A stretch of DNA of 64,000 nt from Symsagittifera roscoffensis. Lineage: Eukaryota; Xenacoelomorpha; Acoela; Convolutidae. The position numbers were made by a program, and so were the translations under genes. The stretch lies in assembly GCF_963678635.1 (NCBI RefSeq), contig NC_087062.1, positions 9,590,670-9,654,669 of the forward strand, given 5' to 3'. Shown in pieces: positions 38,901 through 47,900 of this stretch. Numbering within the stretch: position 1 is the first letter of the stretch; each line of letters begins with the position of its first letter. The notes under the pieces were generated by a model. It did not search any database. It saw only the letters and a list, made by a program, of their open reading frames with translations, and was not told where the DNA came from.

Positions 38901-41900
38901 AGCTTTTAATCATACCATGCACAAAAAACGGCACCTGTTTGAAAAAAGTTTTTCATGTAGTTTTTTCTAAGAATATGGTTGGAACGTTTTTTGCTATTTG
39001 CGCAGCAACCGACTGTCGTTGTTACTATTTAAAGTTTGTAGTTTTTGAAATTTTGGCTTTTTGCGCAGCACACTTCAAATAGTTGACACCAATTAGAATG
39101 CAGCATGTTTTGTTAACCGGTGGTTCTTACACCTTGTTTTAAAAACAGTGTACAAACAAGCCATATGTAAAGCTCATTCTTCAGTGCACAAATGAGTAGT
39201 CAGTAACTTTTATACTCGTACCTGCTGGATCACCTTCCTTGCAAGATGAATGAGGCGCACGCAAGGAACACTAAAGGTTAGCGCGAGAACAACAGAGTAT
39301 AATTTTTTCCGATTCGGAGCACTTAGAACATCGCTTGCGTTATTGCTGCGCACTATCAGTATATACCTGAAACAAATTGTTGCTTTTTATGAGCTTGCGG
39401 CCATTATATAAGAGATACTTATTTTTTAAAACTTACATCGAATATTTATACCCGGGTTGAGGTGGTCGACTCATGCATATACCCTGGTTGACTCATGTAT
39501 AGACAACCAGCGGATTTAGGAGAGGGGGAGGGTGACACCCCCCCCTCAGGGATTCGACCCCCTGCCGACCCAAATGGTCCCCCTTTGTACTATTTTGAGA
39601 TATCCATTTTTGGCTAACTGACCATAGACGTTTTCTAAAGAAGTATTTGGTGCCAAAACATGCTAACTTTGAGGGGGAGCGCGTGCCGAAGTTTTCCAAA
39701 AATTTTCTAAAAATGCCTTTTTTGGCCAATTTTTTTTCAAAAAATTTGGCATCGAGGCAGAAAATTTGGCCAAATGGGGTACTTATAGTGATTTGAGAGA
39801 GGACAGAAAATCAATTTGGTCAACTTAAAAGAAAGATTGACAAAATTTTTGAAATTTTTTTTGAAATTCCCCCCCCCCCACCGTCGAGAAAAACAGGTAC
39901 TGGGGTCAAGCTCGCCCTCATGACATTTTTTAATATGGTCGATTTCGCCAAAACTTGGAACAAAACGTTTTTGTAACATACCGAGCTGTTCAATCATTTA
40001 TCGCAATGAAAAAAAGTTGTGGTCAAAATTTTTCCCAGTCTATGAAAAAAAACCCTAGTACCATCATATTTTTTTAAAATAAGTGATGCGGTTTTCAAGC
40101 GTTTCTCATCTATAATTTTTCCAATTTGTATCAGATTTTCCAATTTCTAAAATACTGGAATTAAAAGACATGAAAAGCTCTTAAGAAACCTCCGAAAAAA
40201 ATGCAAAAACTCAGACAACCTGGAAACATATGAGAACGGTGAAAATTTTATGAATAAATAAATAAAAGATTTCAAAAATTATCAAAATGCATTCTTTCTA
40301 TAAAAATTTTTGTGAACTCAGTGAATTCATCCAGAAACATCTTTCAATTAATTTTGAAGATTTTTTTTTCTATAGCAAAATGCTTATCATACAATTTTCA
40401 TGTATGAAAATATTAAGATAAGCAATTTTTTGACCAAAATACAACCATGTTTTTATTGAGTACAAAGATTCAAAAGATGGAAATAAAACAGATATTTTTC
40501 TCTTAAAACGTTTAATACAGTTTTTAAGTTTTGAATGAAGACTGTATGATAAGCATTTTTTCCATAGTCACCATATATGAAATTATATGATAAGCATTTT
40601 TCTTTTATGGACGTCAACCCGGGTAATTAAATTCCTCAAAATACACCAAATCAATTTTCACTCACTCCCTTCGCGTTCCGAGGCCTGAATCGCCCTCACA
40701 TCTCTTCGGTTTATCGCCTCTCCCGCAACTACCCCCACACAACATGGTGAGGGGAAATTAATGTTCTAATTCAGATCTGAAATAATCTTTTTCGTATCTA
40801 AATTTCTGATCTGAAATTGGTTGTGAAATGTTGAAATAATGCCTGGATGCTTTAAGAGTTGGTTATTTCAGATCTAAATTTAGATCCGAGCTTTTGATTT
40901 TGTCGGTGATTTCAGATCTGAAAAAAATTTTCAGATCTAATTTCAGATCTGAAATTTAATTGGATCTTGTTGACCCCCCCTTTTGGACTTTGTTAACTAT
41001 CTCCCCCCCCCTATGCATGTTTTGTTTTTGACAAACATTTCTGTATCAAAAATGCATTACAAAAATGTAAACAATTAAGTGGGTTTTCATTTTCGCGCGT
41101 TCCTATTTGTATTACTCACTATTTATATAATACCCACGTAAAAAATTTAAATATATAAATTTTCTGAAAATTGTGTTAAGCTATCGACAGTGTGGCCGCC
41201 AAAGTTGAATTTCTGAAAATCGAAATAGGTGAGGGATAGTTAACAAGATCTATTTAATTTTACATGATTATTTTTGTTCTGAAAAAATCAAACTCTGAGA
41301 CAATGTTTTGCTACTTTAGGAAGCCTAGTTATTTGTGGCGAAATCGACCATTTGTATTTTAAAATGAGATTGTACTCCAAATCTCTTTAGTTGGAGGCAG
41401 CTGAAATGTATTTCTCAAAGTATGAGATAAACATGGGAAATCCATAAGTAGCACATGAAACTCACATTTTTACCGCTAACTAATCTGAATGTCATAACTA
41501 ATCAGGAAAAAAAGAAAAATCAATTGATTGCTCAAAATGCATATATTATAATTTAACAAGATGTTTCTCAGATCTAATTTTAGTTCTGAAATTGTATTTT
41601 TAAGGTTATTTCAGATCTGAAACTTTCTTTTTCAGATTCAAATTCAGATTCAAAGGTCTGAAACAACGAATTTCAGATCTTGTAAAGAAAATCAACGGGG
41701 TGCGAGATACGTGAACGAGGGAATAGGCAATGAAAAAAAATTTGTTGTAAGCTCAAACTCAAACCAAAAACAAGTTGTTAAGTTGTTAAGTTGTAAGCGT
41801 GCTTCGATTACCACCAAAAATTTCATATATCAAGAAAACATGAGGTATCCAAAAAAAATTGGTTTTAAATTTGTGTGTTTTAGCCGAATTTCGAGCGAGA

Positions 41901-44900
41901 AGAGTGCGTAAACCTTATGTTAATTTTTTAAATGAAATTTTATTCTGAGTAAGCACTTTTTAAAATTTCGTTCAGCGCGTCCAAAAAAAAACTCAGAAAT
42001 TCAAAACAAAGTAATTTTTTATGAAGTAACATTTTTAAAGTTTTTTAAGTTTGTAAACTTTGAAAAAGTCACTTCATAAAAAACTACTTTGTTTTGAATT
42101 TCTGATTTTTTTTTGAAAAAACTCTTGTTTTCACTTTAGCGATAAATTGCAAAAAACGATAGCTGATTGAAGCCAATAGTCAATTTTCTAGGCACTTTCT
42201 AAATTTTAGAAAATACACGCAGAAAAACACAATTTTGAACAAATAGAACTGTCGTCGTTATTTCAAATTTTATAAAGTCAGAAGCCTCTATCATAATTCC
42301 GATTATTTGTTTATTTTGTTTTCGGTTTGAGTTTGTAATAAAGATAGCATAATTACCTTTCCACAGCAAGTGATAATAACATAACTGCTTGTGGCCAGTA
42401 AGTAAATGAATCAGTTAGATGCCATAGAAACGCAATGATGCCATCAAGTTGCTCATATTCGTCACGGCCGTAGGTTGCGTATACGTCCTTTCTATTTTGA
42501 AAGCGTTTAAATATTGGGCCTTAAGTTTTTTTTTTTTTTCGAATTGGTAAGCTTCGATCCTTGAGCTGTTTTTTTTTGTGTTTTCTTCGGTAGGTGTTTG
42601 AAAAAAGTACAGGAACTGTTTAGTTGTTTGAAGTTAGACGGATTTTCGGTAACTCAACTTAATACTTTGTCAACTTGTTTTCAGGTCGATCAAACTGATT
42701 TCTTTAACTCTTCCAAATCACCATAAAAGCCCTGTTTTGACCAAATTTTCTGCGATGGAGCCGATAATTCAATTTAAAAAACAGGCCAAAAACGATAAAT
42801 TTTAAGCAATTTTTTGATTTTTTTAAATCAAAATTTGAGTTTTTTAGGCGCGGACTCCGCCCTCGAAACTACTAAGTATTCGCGCCAAATGTACCTTTAG
42901 AAATCTTTAGGGTCATTCATCCAGAACTGGAAGACCATGGGAGAGACCCTTAGGGTAGTCAGGGGTCAATTTCCTGTGGGCAAAAAGTCTGAAACCCCCC
43001 CCCCCCCACCCTTAACTTCCACTACTGCCCTTCGGCACTTGGTGAATACGTCTGAAAAAGTCAAATTAATAGCTTCAAATTTATGAAAACAAGGCCATGG
43101 TTTGCAAATGTTATTGAAGATTTGAGATTTTAAAAAAAAACAATTTTTATAATAGATAGTACAAAAGTAACCTCACAGTTTTGCCCTGATGCAAAAATCT
43201 TGAAAAGAACCAAATTTTTGAGAAATCTTTAAAAAAAATTTTAATTTTTAGCTGTGTTTCAGGTGGGCTAAAGCATAATTTCAGATTATGTCTTAGATTT
43301 CAAATTACTAAATGAAGCAAAGATTGGTAGAAACCACTTCAAAATTAAACGTAACTTGAACTTCTCTAAAAGAAGTTGCAGTAAAACCTCACTTTTGTCA
43401 AACTCCACAAACCAGCTAACCACTACCATGCCATGAGTTCAAAAAGTTTTATTTTATGGTTTTATATTACACTCTACACGTGATACACCAATGACTTTTT
43501 TCAATTAAAAAATTATAAATTTTTCTGCATAAAAACCACAAAAAAAAACGATTTTCCCACTATTCTTTTACCATTCTGAAATGTATTATTTCTATTCCCT
43601 ATCTTAAAATTTTCTGGACTCTATAATCTAAATTAATGCAAAGCATGAAAGACCGGAAAATTTTAACGTATCTTAATACATGGAGCCTTCCAAGCCCCTC
43701 CCCCATATGATCAGCTCCACAATCAACAACTGACAACTATCGGCTATCTATGATGAGAAAAATGACCCAAAAACAACCTAGTGCGAATTCTGTCAAATTT
43801 TTGTTCTTTTTGTTCCGACCATTGAAAATGGAGAGGAACTTTGTATTCGGGTGTGTTTTAGATTTTTCGTTTTTTTGTTTTCAACGCAAAATCAGCTACC
43901 ACAATGAATCGTCGGACAGAGTTGAGTGATATATCATGCTTTCGTGATTCAAACGGTTTTTAAAAATTTTTTAAAATGACTGTCGAGAAAAACCGGTTAG
44001 AAACATTTGATTTTCGATCTAATTTCTAGCTAATTAGTAAGGTAGTTAGTAATTGCAAAAGCTTATTTAAGCTTAATTTAGGCCGTGAAAACTTAGTTTT
44101 ACTCAAATAAAGGTAGTCTTTGGAGTTTGTAATTGCAATTTTGAAAACCAAAAACTTGTAATTCAAAAAATTTCCGCAAAAAAAGTTCTGAAATTAATTT
44201 TTTCCCGTTTTTCAAGTCATGTTTTTTCAAAAACTGTTTTTCAATTGACTTATTTTACTATGACTCTCAAATAAGTGTAACTTCCTATTTTTCGTTGAGC
44301 TTTTTATATCACAACATGCATCGAAAAACGACACAAATTTGAGAAAACATTTTTGTAATTTTTTAGACTGTGGTCGGAACATTCATCTATGATCAAAAAG
44401 ATTTTCATCTGTTTTTTTTTCAAAAAAACTACTGTGCTCAAAACCTTTCGAGTTACCTGCACTGTGCAAGTAACTCGGGCTCTTTTCCAGTTCCCCCCTT
44501 TCAAAATACCGAGTTTTATGTTTGTCTTATGTGTTATTACGGCTAAATGCGTGATGTTACGCTGTAAAGTATGAAGAACAAATCTGTTCACAATTGTCGA
44601 CTTGTTCACCACGCCAAATTTCATTGCATTATGACAACGTTAAATAAGCTTTTCCAAATTGAATTCGAAAGGGGGGACTGGAAAAGAGCCGTAACTCGGA
44701 AGGTTTCGACCACAGTAATTGTTTTTTGGAAGGTTTCGACCACAGGAACCGCTTACACATTCTGTTTCTGATTATGTTGCTCGTTTCTATGACAGGATAC
44801 TTTAGTTTTTAAACTAAAAGAAAACAGAAAGTTCGAAAACGTCCTCAATTAGTGCTTCACATATCGTGTGCCAACGTTTGAAGTCTGTTAGAACTGCTCT

Positions 44901-47900
44901 GAAATGAAGAAAAAGCAGGTGTTATCTTAATAAAAAGTTTTAGTATAGCAAAAAGCTCAGTTTTTTCTCTTGAGAGAAGATATATTTCGCTTGTCGGAAA
45001 AAAGTCAAATCCGTTTTTGCTAAGAATATGCAAATGGGTGTAAATTAAAATTGATTAGTTTCAAATAAACAGTGTTTTTCAAACCCAAAAAAATTGTTTA
45101 AATCACTTATGAACTCCATTTTGATATGCTTTCACATTTTGCAAGGCGAAATTTAAAAACTAATAAGTATCAACTTACTCGTGTTTGTTCCGACGATTGA
45201 AGCCCCCCGAATAACAAAAAGCGGAAACTGTCTGCCATATTTCCATGAAATAGCGAGCCAAAACTAACAGGCCAGAGAAGACAAGGTCGAACACAGATTG
45301 CATCGTGACTAAAAAGTAGTCCCAAGAATGAAGTTTTTCGACAGAATACACGGTGGCGACGAAATAGGAATTGAGAACAATTGTCAGCAAAGTGCAAGGT
45401 CCCTAAAAACCATAAGATGAGGTGTTCAGATCCTTGGCCGTTAGCCGCGGTTTTCTTGGTTAAATTAAAAAATCTTCTCAGAGAATTTAATGATCTTCAA
45501 CTGATCGGTCAGGTTTAAATCAAGATATAAGTCTCAAAGAGCCAAATTCGATCTTTTCACCGCCCGTGCTACTCCTGATGATTTTGCAGAATCAGTTATT
45601 TCAGTTGATGAACTGAAAGTACTCAAAATTCATAAAAGGTAAATTCTACCCTATCTGCATTTTCAGGGGTAGCGATTTTGAGGGGGAGCACAAAGGGGAA
45701 ATTCTACCCTATCTGCATTTTCAGGGTGGAGCGATTTTCAGAGAGAGCATAAAGGGTAAATTCTACCCTATCTGCATTTTCAGGGGGAGCAATTTTCAGG
45801 GGGAGCATAAACGGTAAATTCTACCCTATCTGCATTTTCAGGGGGAGCGATTTTCAGGTGGAGCATAAAGGGTAAATTCTACCCTATCTGTATTTTCAGG
45901 GGTAGCGATTTTGAGGGGGAGCACAAAGGGGAAATTCTACCCTATCTGCATTTTCAGGGTGGAGCGATTTTCAGAGAGAGCATAAAGGGTAAATTCTACC
46001 CTATCTGCATTTTCAGGGGGAGCAATTTTCAGGGGGAGCATAAACGGTAAATTCTACCCTATCTGCATTTTCAGGGGGAGCGATTTTCAGGTGGAGCATA
46101 AAGGGTAAATTCTACCCTATCTGTATTTTCAGGGGTAGCGATTTTAAGGGGGAGCATAAAGGGTAAATTCTACCCTATCTGCAATTTCAGGGAGAGCGAT
46201 TTTCAGGTGGAGCATAAAGGGTAAATTCTACCCTATCTGCATTTTCAGGGGGGAGCGATTTTCAGAGGTAGCATGAAGGGTAAACTCTTCCCTATCTGCG
46301 TTTTCAGGGGGAGCAATTTTCAGGGGGAGCATAAACGGTAAATTCTACCCTATCTGTATTTTCAGGGGGAGCGATTTTCAGGGGGAGCATAAAGGGTAAA
46401 TTCTACCCTATCTGCATTTTCAGGGGAAGCGATTTCCAGGGGGAGCTTAAGGGGTAAACTCTTCCCTATCTGTATTTTCAGGTGGAGCAATTTTCAGGGG
46501 GAGCATAAAGGGTAATTTTTACCCTATCGGCATTTTCAGGGGGAGCAATTTTCAGGGGGAGCATAAATGGTAAATTCTACCCTATCTGCATTTTCAGGGG
46601 AGCATAAAGGGTAAATTCTACCTTATCTGGATTTTCAGGGGGGAACAATTTTCAGGGGGAGCATAAAGGGTAAATTCTACCCTATCTGCATTTTCGTGGG
46701 AACAGATTTCAGGGGGAGCATAAAGGGCAAATTCTACCCTATCGGCATTTTCAGGGGGAGCGATTTTCAGGGGGAGCATAAAGAGTAAATTCTACCCTAT
46801 CTTTATTTTCAGGGGGAGCGAGTTTCACGGGAAGCATAAAGTGTAAATACTACGCTATCTGCATTTTCAGGGGGAGCGATTTTCAGGGGGAGCAAAAAGG
46901 GTAAGTTCTACCCTATCTGCAATTTCAGGGGAAGCAATTTTCAGGGGGAGCATAAATCGTAAATTCTACCCTATCTGCATTTTCGTGGGAACAGATTTCA
47001 GGGGGAGCATAAAGGGCAAATTCTACCCTATCGGCATTTTCAGGGGGAGCGATTTTCAGGTAGAGCATAAAGAGTAAATTCTACCCTATCTTTATTTTCA
47101 GGGGGAGCGAGTTTCACGGGGAGCATAAAGTGTAAATACTACGCTATCTGCATTTTCAGGGGGAGCGATTTTCAGGGAGAGCAAAAAGGGTAAGTTCTAC
47201 CCTATCTGCATTTTCAGGGGGAGTGATTTTCCGGGGAGATAAAGGGTAAATTCTACCCTATCTGCATTTCCAGGTGGAGCGATTTTCACGGGGAGCATAA
47301 AGTGTAAATACTACGCTATCTGCATTTTCAGGGGGAGCGATTTTCAAGTGGAGCATAAAGGGTAAATTCTACCCTATCTGCATTTTCAGGGGGAGCGATT
47401 TTCACGGGGAGCATAAAGTGTAAATACTACGCTATCTGCATTTTCAGGGTGAGCGAGTTTCAGGGGGAGCATGAAGGGTAAATTCTACCCTATCTGCATT
47501 TTCAGGGGAAGCGATTTTCAGGGGGAGCTTAAGGTGTAAACTCTACTCTATCGCATTTTCAGGGGGAGCGATTTTCAGGGGGAGCATAAAGGGTAAATTC
47601 TATCCTATCTGCATTTTCAGTGGGAGCAATTTTCAGTGTGAGCAAATGGGGTAAATACTACGCTATCTGCATTTTCAGGCTGGGCGAGTTTCAGGGGGAG
47701 CATGAAGGGTAAATTCTACCCTATCTGCATTTTCAGGGGAAGCGATTTTCAGGGGGAGCTTAAGGTGTAAACTCTACTCTATCGCATTTTCAGGGGGAGC
47801 GATTTTCACGGGGAGCATAAAGTGTAAATACTACGCTATCTGCATTTTCAGGGGGAGCATAAAGGGTAAAATCTACCCTATCTGCATTTTCAGGGGGAGT

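Larger units (their letters stand above)
39920..42356. other. Intron DNA with several small inverted and palindromic repeats
   Basis: It lies in the intron between GPCR exons 3 and 4. It holds an inverted repeat at about 40379-40562 with AAAATGCTTATCATACA ends, two CAGATCTGAA clusters, and the long hairpin at 41983-42114. No gene. Confidence 0.5.

Noticed and set aside
38896-38970. Candidate loop-2 exon (frame containing VPFFVHGMIKSSEV)
   Set aside because: Good acceptor, but the frame reaches a stop before any donor of the phase required by the TM5 exon.
44820-44898. Possible GPCR exon behind a TTTCAG acceptor
   Set aside because: It keeps phase with exon 2 but ends in a stop without a usable donor, while the exon at 42491-42357 joins in phase and supplies TM3 with the ERY motif.
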